Assembly (NCBI GenBank): GCA_947653505.1
Contig: CANTHI010000218.1
Coordinates: 1-6,489 of the forward strand
DNA from: an uncultured Eubacterium sp.
Lineage (GTDB): Bacteria; Bacillota_A; Clostridia; Lachnospirales; Lachnospiraceae
Length of the DNA stretch: 6,489 nucleotides
Direction of reading: 5' to 3'
This document shows positions 1 through 6,489 of the stretch, piece by piece. Each line of letters opens with the position of its first letter. Position 1 is the stretch's first letter. The notes below the pieces were generated by a model that ran no database searches, was not told where the DNA came from, and worked only from the letters and a program-made list of their open reading frames with translations. Position numbers and translations under genes: made by a program.

Positions 1-25
1 AGCCGGAGAGATCCCAAACGGTATC

Positions 26-274
26 ATGCCGGTGAATGCGAAAGAAAATAAAAGAATACAAACGATATTATCAGAAAATATAAAAGAAATTTTGATATTC
101 ATAAACAATCTGACAATTCAGCAAAAATCCCGTATTTACTTGCCCATGCAAAAGTTGTATAGTTGTTACCAGAGCGTATGGCTCGGCAGTAAGGATAAAT
201 CAGAATCAGAAATCAGCTGCGGCAGTATTTTGTATCAGGTGATATCCAAAAACAGAAAGGAACAACGATTATGA
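26..274 (+). CDS. Doubtful 82-codon open frame overlapping the gltB start
   Basis: The frame is open from base 2, so it may also be the tail of a longer frame entering from the left; the first ATG is at 26. Its TGA (272-274) overlaps the gltB ATG (271-273) in an ATGA arrangement. I recognise no family. The predicted product is lysine-, isoleucine- and serine-rich, with no clear signal peptide or membrane segment. Against it: no Shine-Dalgarno sequence precedes the ATG at 26, about 41% of third codon positions are G or C with little coding bias, and the best gltB promoter (135-163) lies inside it. For it: about 90 codons without a stop is unusual in DNA this AT-rich, and an ATGA overlap is a typical coupling arrangement. 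Most likely this is non-coding leader DNA that happens to be open. Confidence 0.15.
   Translation: MPVNAKENKRIQTILSENIKEILIFINNLTIQQKSRIYLPMQKLYSCYQSVWLGSKDKSESEISCGSILYQVISKNRKEQRL
135..163 (+). promoter_or_regulatory. Candidate sigma-A-type promoter for gltBD
   Basis: TTTACT at 135-140 matches the -35 consensus at 4 of 6 positions, and TATAGT at 158-163 matches the -10 consensus at 5 of 6. The spacer between them is exactly 17 bp. An A-rich run just upstream (122-126) could act as a short UP element. Transcription would start near 169-171, leaving an untranslated leader of about 100 nt before gltB. This is the best -35/-10 pair I found by eye in the 270 bases upstream of gltB. An upstream promoter outside the window cannot be excluded. 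Confidence 0.45.
233..244 (+). promoter_or_regulatory. Short dyad in the gltB leader, possible regulatory site
   Basis: TATCA-GG-TGATA is a 5-bp inverted repeat with a 2-bp centre, lying 26 bp before the gltB ATG and downstream of the candidate promoter. The word ATCAG, its left half shifted by one base, also occurs at 199-203, 205-209 and 212-216. The position would suit a repressor acting as a roadblock, or an RNA element. The regulator is unknown, and I see no match I would name for GltC, TnrA or another known nitrogen regulator. A dyad this short can occur by chance in AT-rich DNA. Confidence 0.2.
254..261 (+). promoter_or_regulatory. Ribosome binding site of gltB
   Basis: AGAAAGGA lies 9 nt upstream of the ATG at 271, normal spacing for a Gram-positive Shine-Dalgarno sequence. 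It fixes the start at 271 in preference to the next in-frame ATG (codon 16, at 316), which has no such sequence in front of it. Confidence 0.75.
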
Positions 275-3200
275 CAAAACATGTGCAAAATGAAAGCAAT
301 GTCAGACCTTCCGGTATGTACGATCCGCGTTTTGAACACGATAACTGCGGGATTGGCGCGGTCGTTAATGTCAAAGGCAGAAAGTCCCATGCGACGGTGG
401 AACATGCGTTAAAGATTGTCGAGAACCTGCAGCACAGGGCAGGGAAGGACGCGGAGGGGAAGACCGGAGACGGGGTCGGGATTCTTTTGCAGATTTCTTA
501 TAAATTTTTCTCGCAGACATGCAGGCCGCTTGGCATTGAGCTGGGCGGGGAACGGGAATTTGGCGTGGGTATGTTTTTCTTTCCGCAGGATGAGTTTAAG
601 CGCCGGCGGGCGATGAAGATGTTTGAGGTCATTGTGGAAAAGGAAGGCATGGAGTTCCTGGGCTGGCGCAAGGTGCCGACGGCTCCGGAAAAGCTGGGGA
701 AAAAGGCCGTGGACTGTATGCCGTATATTATGCAGGGATTTGTGAAGCGTCCGCAGGATGTGGAGCAGGGGCTGGAGTTTGACCGTAAGCTTTATATCGT
801 GCGCCGGGTTTTTGAGCAGTCGAACGATTTTACATATGTCTGCTCGCTTTCCAGCCGCACGATTGTCTATAAGGGGATGTTTCTCGTGGACCAGCTGCGG
901 ATGTTCTTTTCGGATCTGCAGGATAAAAATTATGAAAGCGCCATCGCGATGGTGCATTCCAGATTTTCTACCAATACAAATCCAAGCTGGGAGCGCGCGC
1001 ATCCGAACCGGCTGATCGTCCATAACGGGGAGATCAATACGATCAGGGGCAATGTCGACAAGATGTTTGGACGGGAAGAAAATATGACTTCCGGCGCACT
1101 GGATACGGAGCTGTCAAAGGTGCTTCCGGTGGTGCATGCCGAAGGCTCGGATTCCGCGCAGCTGGATAATACGCTGGAATTTCTTGTGATGAGCGGGATG
1201 CCGCTGCCTCTGGCGGTGATGATTATGATTCCGGAGCCGTGGTCGCACAACGATACGATGACGCAGAAGAAAAAGGATTTTTATCAGTATTACGCGACGA
1301 TGATGGAGCCGTGGGATGGTCCGGCGTCGATTTTATTTTCCGACGGGGATCTGATGGGGGCCGTACTGGACCGCAACGGGCTGCGTCCTTCCAGATATTA
1401 TCTGACGGATGACGACCAGCTGATCCTTTCGTCGGAGGTCGGCGTACTGGAGATCGATCCGACGAAAATTATTAAAAAAGACCGTTTAAGACCTGGAAAG
1501 ATGCTGCTGGTGGATACGGTAAACGGACGCCTGATCGGAGATGACGCGTTAAAAGAATATTTTGCGGGCAAACGTCCGTATGGGGAATGGCTGGACCGCA
1601 ATCTCGTCCAGCTGCAGGATCTGAAGATTCCGAATGAGCGTGTGCCGGAATTTACAAAAGAAGAGCTGAAAAAGCTCCAGCGCGCGTTTGGCTATACGTA
1701 TGAGTCCATGAAAGAAGTGATCCTGCCGATGGCATTAAACGGTACGGAGTCTACGAGTGCGATGGGCATCGATATTCCGCTTGCCGTGCTTGCCGATGAC
1801 CATCAGCCGCTGTTTAACTATTTTAAACAGCTGTTTGCGCAGGTGACGAATCCGCCGATTGATTCAATCCGGGAAAAAATCGTGACTTCCACCTGTGTGT
1901 ATATTGGCGATGATGGCAATCTGCTGGAAGAGCGGCCGGAAAACTGTCAGGTGCTAAAAGTAAACAATCCAATTCTGACCAATACGGATCTGATGAAAAT
2001 CCGTTCCATGCGTGTGGAAGGATTTCAGACGGCAGAGATACCGATTATATATTATAAAAATACAAGTCTGGAAAAAGCGGTAGACCGCCTGTTTCTGGAA
2101 GCGGACCGTGCTTACCGGGAAGGTGCGAATATCCTGATTTTATCAGACCGCGGTGTGGATGAAAATCACGTGGCGATCCCATCGCTGCTTGCGGTTGCCG
2201 CACTTCATGAGCATCTGGTCGTTACGAAAAAACGGACTTCGCTGTCGCTGATTTTAGAGTCCGGCGAGCCGCGGGAGGTGCATCATTTTGCGACGCTGCT
2301 TGGCTACGGGGCCAGCGCGGTCAACCCTTATCTGGCGCATGAGACAGTCAAAGAGCTGGTAGATCTGAAAATGCTGAATAAGGATTATTATGCGGCTGTG
2401 GATGATTATAACCACGCGGTAACGTCTGGTATTGTAAAAATAGCCTCGAAAATGGGGATTTCCACGATCCAGTCCTATCAGGGCGCCAAGATTTTTGAAG
2501 CCATCGGTATCGATAAATCCGTGATTGACAAATATTTTACCAATACGGTCAGCCGGATCGGAGGCATTACATTAAAGGATATTGAAAATGATGTGGACCA
2601 TCTGCATTCGCTGGCGTACGATCCGCTCGGGCTGGAGGTGGATGAGTCGCTGGATTCCAAAGGACGCCATAAAATGCGCAGCGGCGCCGGACAGCATCTG
2701 TACAATCCGGCAACGATCCATATGCTGCAGAAGGCAACGAGAATGGGCGATTACGGACTGTTTCAGAAATATACGCAGATGGTCAATGCGGAAGAAAAGG
2801 ACGCTTATATCCGCGGAATGTTTGATTTTAGATATCCAAAAGAGGGGATCCCGCTCGAAGAGGTAGAAAGCGTGGAATCAATCGTCACGAGATTTAAAAC
2901 CGGAGCCATGTCATACGGCTCGATTTCGCAGGAGGCACACGAGACGCTTGCCATAGCGATGAACATGCTGCACGGTAAATCCAATACCGGAGAAGGCGGC
3001 GAGAGCATCGAACGGCTGACCATCGGGCCGGATGGATTAAACAGATGTTCCGCGATCAAGCAGGTGGCTTCCGGCCGGTTTGGTGTTACGAGCCGGTATC
3101 TGGTCAGCGCCGAAGAGATCCAGATTAAAATGGCGCAGGGCGCAAAGCCGGGAGAAGGCGGTCATCTGCCGGGCAAAAAGGTCTATCCGTGGATCGCAAA

Positions 3201-4827
3201 AACAAGGCTTTCCACGCCGGGAGTATCGTTAATTTCCCCGCCGCCGCATCACGATATCTATTCGATCGAGGATCTGGAACAGCTGATTTACGATCTGAAA
3301 AACTCCAACCGCGCGGCAAGAATCTCCGTGAAGCTTGTTTCAGAGGCAGGCGTCGGCACCGTTGCGGCAGGTGTGGCAAAAGCAGGCGCGCAGCTGATTC
3401 TGATCTCCGGTTATGACGGAGGTACCGGCGCCGCGCCGCGCAGCTCGATTCATAATGCCGGACTCCCGTGGGAGCTGGGTCTGTCCGAGACGCACCAGAC
3501 GCTCATTTTAAATGGCCTGCGCAACAAAGTCCGTATTGAGACAGACGGCAAGCTGATGACCGGACGTGACGTGGCGGTGGCAGCCCTGCTGGGAGCCGAG
3601 GAGTTTGGATTTGCCACGGCGCCGCTTGTGACAATGGGCTGTGTGATGATGCGTGTCTGCAATCTGGATACCTGTCCGGCAGGCATCGCGACCCAGAATC
3701 CAAAGCTGCGGGCGCGCTTTGACGGAAAGCCGGAGTACGTTGTAAACTTTATGAAATTTATCGCGCAGGATCTGCGTGAAATTATGGCAAAGCTCGGGAT
3801 CCGTACGGTGGATGAGCTGGTTGGACGCAGTGACCTGTTATGCGTAAGGGAGGATTTGTCCGGACGCCAGAAGGAGCTTGATCTGAGCAGGATTTTAAAC
3901 AATCCGTTTGCGGACCGGAAGGAAAACGTGATTTTTGATCCAAAAAAAGTATACGATTTCCAGCTGGAAAAGACGAAGGACGAGCGGGTGCTGTTAAAAC
4001 AGCTCAAAAGTGCGCTGGATAGCGGCGTAAAACGCAGCATTTCCGTCGATGTCACGAATACAGACCGCGCGTTTGGAACGATCTTCGGCTCCGAGATTAC
4101 AAGGCGGTATCCGCAGGGACTGGCGGATGATACGTACATTGTCCGGTGCAGTGGTGCGGGCGGACAGAGCTTTGGAGCATTTCTTCCGAAAGGACTGACA
4201 CTGGAGCTTTCCGGCGATTCCAACGATTATTTCGGAAAAGGATTATCCGGCGGCAGGCTCGTTGTCTACGCACCGGCAGGCAGCCGTTTTCAAAAAGACG
4301 AAAACATCATTATCGGAAACGTGGCGCTGTATGGCGCGACGAGCGGCAAAGCATTTATCAGCGGCGTGGCAGGCGAGCGGTTCTGCGTGCGCAATTCCGG
4401 AGCGGTTGCGGTCGTGGAAGGAGTCGGCGATCATGGATGTGAATATATGACCGGCGGACGTGTCGTGATCTTAGGACGTACCGGAAAAAACTTTGCGGCA
4501 GGCATGAGCGGCGGAATAGCCTATGTACTCGATGAAGATAACGATCTGTATACGAGGCTGAATAAGGGGATGGTATCATCAGAAGAGATCACGTCCAAAT
4601 ATGATGTACTCGAATTAAAAGAAATGATCGAAGAGCATGTGAATCTGACCAATTCCGAAAAAGGAAAGCAGGTGCTGGATCATTTCAGCGGGTATCTGCC
4701 GAAGTTTAAAAAGATCGTACCGCATGACTACAAACGGATGATGCTGGCGATCGTCCAGATGGAAGAAAAAGGACTGAACGCAGAGCAGGCACAGATCGAA
4801 GCATTTTACGCAAACGCAGGAAGATAG
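271..4827 (+). CDS. gltB: Glutamate synthase (NADPH) large (alpha) subunit
   Basis: This is the catalytic subunit of glutamate synthase, a cytoplasmic flavoenzyme that converts glutamine and 2-oxoglutarate to two glutamates. Its 1518 residues match the usual family length of about 1480-1530. The first 25 residues look like the cleaved propeptide that exposes Cys26 (in DNCGIG) as the N-terminal nucleophile of the class II glutamine amidotransferase domain (about 26-430). That domain also contains the R231-FSTNTNP and H251-NGE motifs, with Asn252 and Gly253 as the likely oxyanion hole. A central domain follows (about 470-715, conserved stretch near 523-531). The FMN-binding synthase barrel (about 780-1180) shows GAMSYGSIS (878-886), NTGEGGE (905-911), GAKPGEGGHLPG (957-968) and YDGGTG (1048-1053). 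Cys1124, Cys1130 and Cys1135 form the C-x5-C-x4-C ligands of the 3Fe-4S cluster. The C-terminal GXGXG beta-helix covers roughly 1260-1465. No frameshift or missing catalytic residue was seen. The adjacent gltD argues for the NADPH form rather than a ferredoxin-dependent enzyme. Confidence 0.98.
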   Translation: MTKHVQNESNVRPSGMYDPRFEHDNCGIGAVVNVKGRKSHATVEHALKIVENLQHRAGKDAEGKTGDGVGILLQISYKFFSQTCRPLGIELGGEREFGVGMFFFPQDEFKRRRAMKMFEVIVEKEGMEFLGWRKVPTAPEKLGKKAVDCMPYIMQGFVKRPQDVEQGLEFDRKLYIVRRVFEQSNDFTYVCSLSSRTIVYKGMFLVDQLRMFFSDLQDKNYESAIAMVHSRFSTNTNPSWERAHPNRLIVHNGEINTIRGNVDKMFGREENMTSGALDTELSKVLPVVHAEGSDSAQLDNTLEFLVMSGMPLPLAVMIMIPEPWSHNDTMTQKKKDFYQYYATMMEPWDGPASILFSDGDLMGAVLDRNGLRPSRYYLTDDDQLILSSEVGVLEIDPTKIIKKDRLRPGKMLLVDTVNGRLIGDDALKEYFAGKRPYGEWLDRNLVQLQDLKIPNERVPEFTKEELKKLQRAFGYTYESMKEVILPMALNGTESTSAMGIDIPLAVLADDHQPLFNYFKQLFAQVTNPPIDSIREKIVTSTCVYIGDDGNLLEERPENCQVLKVNNPILTNTDLMKIRSMRVEGFQTAEIPIIYYKNTSLEKAVDRLFLEADRAYREGANILILSDRGVDENHVAIPSLLAVAALHEHLVVTKKRTSLSLILESGEPREVHHFATLLGYGASAVNPYLAHETVKELVDLKMLNKDYYAAVDDYNHAVTSGIVKIASKMGISTIQSYQGAKIFEAIGIDKSVIDKYFTNTVSRIGGITLKDIENDVDHLHSLAYDPLGLEVDESLDSKGRHKMRSGAGQHLYNPATIHMLQKATRMGDYGLFQKYTQMVNAEEKDAYIRGMFDFRYPKEGIPLEEVESVESIVTRFKTGAMSYGSISQEAHETLAIAMNMLHGKSNTGEGGESIERLTIGPDGLNRCSAIKQVASGRFGVTSRYLVSAEEIQIKMAQGAKPGEGGHLPGKKVYPWIAKTRLSTPGVSLISPPPHHDIYSIEDLEQLIYDLKNSNRAARISVKLVSEAGVGTVAAGVAKAGAQLILISGYDGGTGAAPRSSIHNAGLPWELGLSETHQTLILNGLRNKVRIETDGKLMTGRDVAVAALLGAEEFGFATAPLVTMGCVMMRVCNLDTCPAGIATQNPKLRARFDGKPEYVVNFMKFIAQDLREIMAKLGIRTVDELVGRSDLLCVREDLSGRQKELDLSRILNNPFADRKENVIFDPKKVYDFQLEKTKDERVLLKQLKSALDSGVKRSISVDVTNTDRAFGTIFGSEITRRYPQGLADDTYIVRCSGAGGQSFGAFLPKGLTLELSGDSNDYFGKGLSGGRLVVYAPAGSRFQKDENIIIGNVALYGATSGKAFISGVAGERFCVRNSGAVAVVEGVGDHGCEYMTGGRVVILGRTGKNFAAGMSGGIAYVLDEDNDLYTRLNKGMVSSEEITSKYDVLELKEMIEEHVNLTNSEKGKQVLDHFSGYLPKFKKIVPHDYKRMMLAIVQMEEKGLNAEQAQIEAFYANAGR

Positions 4828-4831
4828 GAGG
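4826..4831 (+). promoter_or_regulatory. Ribosome binding site of gltD, overlapping the gltB stop
   Basis: AGGAGG is a perfect Shine-Dalgarno core that begins at the second base of the gltB TAG stop codon (4825-4827) and ends 8 nt before the gltD ATG. Ribosomes finishing gltB would sit directly on the gltD initiation site, which favours coupled translation and balanced amounts of the two subunits. No terminator or promoter fits in the 12-nt gap. Confidence 0.85.
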
Positions 4832-4839
4832 GGAACGGA

Positions 4840-6333
4840 ATGGGAAAACCAACCGGATTTATGGATTATGAGAGAAAGACGGGAAAGGCACAGGAGCCAG
4901 AAGAGCGGATCTTACATTTCCACGAGTTCCATCAGCCACTTTCCAGACAGGAGCAGCAAAAACAGGGCGCGCGGTGTATGGAATGCGGAGTGCCGTTCTG
5001 CCAGGCCGGTATTTTCATCGAGGGAATGGCAAGCGGATGTCCGCTGCACAACCTGATTCCGGAGTGGAACGATCTGGTATATTCCGGCAACTGGGAGCAG
5101 GCGTACAACCGCCTGATGAAAACAAACAATTTTCCGGAATTTACTTCCAGAGTCTGTCCGGCGTTGTGCGAAGCGGCATGTACGTGCGGGCATTACGGGG
5201 ACGCGGTCACGACAAAGGAAAATGAACACGGGATTATCGAATATGCCTATGAAAACGGACTCGCGGGAGCAAAGCCGCCAAAGGTACGTACCGGAAAGCG
5301 CGTTGCCGTCGTAGGCTCAGGCCCTGCCGGACTCGCGGCGGCAGACCAGCTGAATAAGCGCGGCCATCACGTAACGGTCTATGAAAGGGACGACCGCATC
5401 GGCGGGCTGCTGATGTACGGGATTCCGAACATGAAGCTGGAAAAGTCAGTCATTGATTTAAAAGTCGCGGTGATGCAGGAAGAAGGCGTGGAGTTTGTTA
5501 CAAATGCCGATGTCGGCAGGGACGTAAAGGCAGCGAAGCTGTTAAAAGAGTACGACCGCGTGATTTTAGCCTGTGGGGCAAAACATCCCAGAGACATACA
5601 GGCGGCAGGACGCGATGCCAAAGGGATCTTTTTTGCGGTGGATTTTTTAAGCAGCGTGACAAAAAGCCTGCTGGATTCGCAATTGAAAGACAAAAAATTC
5701 GCATCGCCAAAAGGAAAGCATGTCATCGTGATCGGCGGCGGCGATACCGGAAATGACTGTGTCGGCACCTGCATCCGTCTCGGTGCGGCCTCCGTAACAC
5801 AGCTGGAGATGATGCCAAAAGCGCCGGACAGCCGCGCCGCAGACAATCCGTGGCCGGAGTGGCCAAAAATCTGCAAGACAGATTATGGTCAGGAAGAAGC
5901 AATCGCGGTATTCGGGCATGACCCGCGCGTGTATCAGACGACAGTCAGGGAGTTTTTCAAAGACAAAAACGGAAATCTGACAGGCGTACAGACCGTGCGG
6001 ATGGAAGCAGTAAAAGACGAAAAGAGCGGGCGCAGCGTACTTAAAGAAGTACAGGGCAGCGAAAAGAAGCTGCCGGCAGATCTGGTACTCATAGCAGCCG
6101 GATTCCTCGGCAGTGAGAAATATATTGCGGACGCCTTTGGCGTAAAGCTGAATGAGCGGACAAATGTACAGACAAAAGCCGGACAGTATGCGACCAGTGC
6201 AACGAATGTCTTTGTCTGCGGTGATATGCACAGGGGGCAGTCGCTTGTTGTATGGGCGATCCGGGAAGGACGCGAGGTGGCAAGGGAAGTGGATATGAGT
6301 CTGATGGGGTATACGTATATGACGGTGCAGTGA
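4840..6333 (+). CDS. gltD: Glutamate synthase (NADPH) small (beta) subunit
   Basis: This subunit oxidises NADPH and passes electrons through FAD and iron-sulfur centres to GltB in the cytoplasmic GOGAT complex. Its 497 residues are near the usual length of about 470-495. The N-terminal iron-sulfur domain has Cys46, Cys49, Cys54 and Cys67, then Cys106, Cys110 and Cys114, with an extra Cys116. Between them is the characteristic HNLIPEWNDLV (70-80) and NNFPEFTSRVCP (96-107). The FAD-binding Rossmann fold shows GSGPAG (159-164), acidic Glu182 at the end of its second strand, and a GG pair at 188-189. The NADPH-binding fold shows GGGDTG (299-304). The C-terminal FAD-contacting motif includes CGDMHRGQS (460-468). 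The family-typical NPWPEWP and the DPRVYQTT segment are also present. The gene starts 12 nt after gltB with a perfect ribosome binding site and is surely co-transcribed with it. GltD resembles other members of a wider NADPH/Fe-S oxidoreductase family, but the neighbouring gltB settles its role. Confidence 0.97.
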   Translation: MGKPTGFMDYERKTGKAQEPEERILHFHEFHQPLSRQEQQKQGARCMECGVPFCQAGIFIEGMASGCPLHNLIPEWNDLVYSGNWEQAYNRLMKTNNFPEFTSRVCPALCEAACTCGHYGDAVTTKENEHGIIEYAYENGLAGAKPPKVRTGKRVAVVGSGPAGLAAADQLNKRGHHVTVYERDDRIGGLLMYGIPNMKLEKSVIDLKVAVMQEEGVEFVTNADVGRDVKAAKLLKEYDRVILACGAKHPRDIQAAGRDAKGIFFAVDFLSSVTKSLLDSQLKDKKFASPKGKHVIVIGGGDTGNDCVGTCIRLGAASVTQLEMMPKAPDSRAADNPWPEWPKICKTDYGQEEAIAVFGHDPRVYQTTVREFFKDKNGNLTGVQTVRMEAVKDEKSGRSVLKEVQGSEKKLPADLVLIAAGFLGSEKYIADAFGVKLNERTNVQTKAGQYATSATNVFVCGDMHRGQSLVVWAIREGREVAREVDMSLMGYTYMTVQ

Positions 6334-6381
6334 GCGGATAGGGAGGGCAGATTCCTATAGGCGCGGACTTAAGCAAAGAAA

Positions 6382-6411
6382 GCAACAATTTACATAAAAA
6401 TGTTACCTTTT
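6382..6411 (+). terminator. Weak AT-rich hairpin after gltD, possible terminator
   Basis: AACA (6384-6387) can pair with TGTT (6401-6404), and TTT (6389-6391) with AAA (6397-6399), with one A-A mismatch and a 5-nt loop. A G-C pair (6382/6406) could close it beyond one mismatch. Four T residues follow at 6408-6411. The position, about 50 nt past the gltD stop, suits a terminator. The stem has almost no G-C pairs and the T-run is short, so it would be inefficient if it works at all. No stronger Rho-independent terminator is visible before the window ends. Confidence 0.2.
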
Positions 6412-6415
6412 GGCT

Positions 6416-6489
6416 ATGCGGACGCTGGGAGAGGAAATTTGCCCCGTCTGCTGTGTCCGCTCCAGAATGCAAGAAGCCCTAAGTATTCT
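6416..6489 (+). CDS. Possible start of a cysteine-rich reading frame, cut by the window edge
   Basis: A frame starting at ATG 6416 stays open to the last base (24 full codons). It encodes a short segment with an ICPVCCV motif, three cysteines within five residues. No Shine-Dalgarno sequence precedes the ATG; the bases in front are pyrimidine-rich. TTTACA at 6389-6394 could be a -35 box, but no good -10 follows at normal spacing. It may be the beginning of an unknown gene, a leader peptide, or chance. I recognise no family from 24 residues. Confidence 0.12.
   Translation, partial: MRTLGEEICPVCCVRSRMQEALSI
6418..6460 (+). repeat. GCGGAC/GTCCGC inverted repeat downstream of gltD
   Basis: GCGGAC at 6418-6423 is the exact reverse complement of GTCCGC at 6455-6460, giving a 6-bp GC-rich stem around a 31-nt loop. 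A second GCGGAC copy at 6363-6368 could compete for the same partner. No T-run follows 6460, so this is not a standard terminator. It could belong to the leader of the next gene or to a structured RNA that continues past the window. The stem is short enough to be accidental. Confidence 0.2.

Noticed and set aside
92..120. TTGATA at 92-97 as an alternative -35 box for gltB
   Set aside because: No acceptable -10 hexamer lies at 16-18 bp spacing (AATTCA at 17 bp), so the pair at 135-163 is preferred.
409..1023. A 204-codon minus-strand open frame under the GltB amidotransferase domain
   Set aside because: It is antisense to highly conserved GltB sequence, its product is rich in histidine, arginine and leucine as expected of a shadow frame, and it has no family resemblance.
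3450..4223. A 257-codon open frame on the minus strand inside gltB
   Set aside because: It lies fully antisense to the FMN and linker regions of gltB, which show clear family motifs in the + frame. Long antisense frames arise from codon bias, and this product shows no recognisable domain.
6354..6361. CCTATAGG, a perfect 8-bp palindrome just past gltD
   Set aside because: An 8-bp palindrome alone is expected by chance in a window of this size, and nothing nearby supports an operator or integration site.
5647..6472. Overlapping minus-strand frames (194 and 127 codons) covering the end of gltD and the downstream flank
   Set aside because: Both are mostly antisense to conserved gltD motifs, and their products look like arbitrary translations. 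I found no support for a convergent gene.
6342..6482. A 46-codon open + frame right after gltD, preceded by an AGGGAGGG purine run
   Set aside because: The frame has no ATG, TTG or early GTG start after the purine run. Initiation would need a rare ATT codon, so I treat the purine run as coincidental.

Overview
This window carries one complete biosynthetic operon: gltB (271-4827) followed by gltD (4840-6333), the large and small subunits of NADPH-dependent glutamate synthase (GOGAT), both on the + strand. The two genes occupy about 93% of the window. I found no mobile element, CRISPR array, tRNA or rRNA. I also found no convincing sign of a novel system. The interest lies in the short flanks.

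The organism is probably a Gram-positive anaerobe of the class Clostridia, plausibly Lachnospiraceae. The reasons are the strong AGGAGG-type ribosome binding sites, the AT-rich leader next to genes of roughly balanced base composition, and the overall look of the GltB and GltD proteins. This is inference; no ribosomal or other phylogenetic marker is present.

Layout. Positions 1-270 are AT-rich, about 36% GC by my count, with the poorest part around 41-120. They hold a plausible sigma-A-type promoter (135-163), a leader of about 100 nt with repeated ATCAG words and a short dyad (233-244), and the gltB ribosome binding site (254-261). A reading frame stays open across this whole stretch and overlaps the gltB start by four bases, but I doubt it is a gene. 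gltB follows, then a 12-nt gap in which the gltD ribosome binding site begins on the gltB stop codon, then gltD. The last 156 bases (6334-6489) contain a weak AT-rich hairpin, a GCGGAC/GTCCGC inverted repeat, and a short cysteine-rich frame that runs off the window edge.

How the genes work together. GltB hydrolyses glutamine at its N-terminal cysteine and passes the ammonia through an internal tunnel to the FMN domain, where it is added to 2-oxoglutarate. GltD takes electrons from NADPH through FAD and iron-sulfur clusters and delivers them to the 3Fe-4S cluster and FMN of GltB. The net product is two glutamates per cycle; with glutamine synthetase, which is not in this window, this is the main route of ammonia assimilation under nitrogen limitation.
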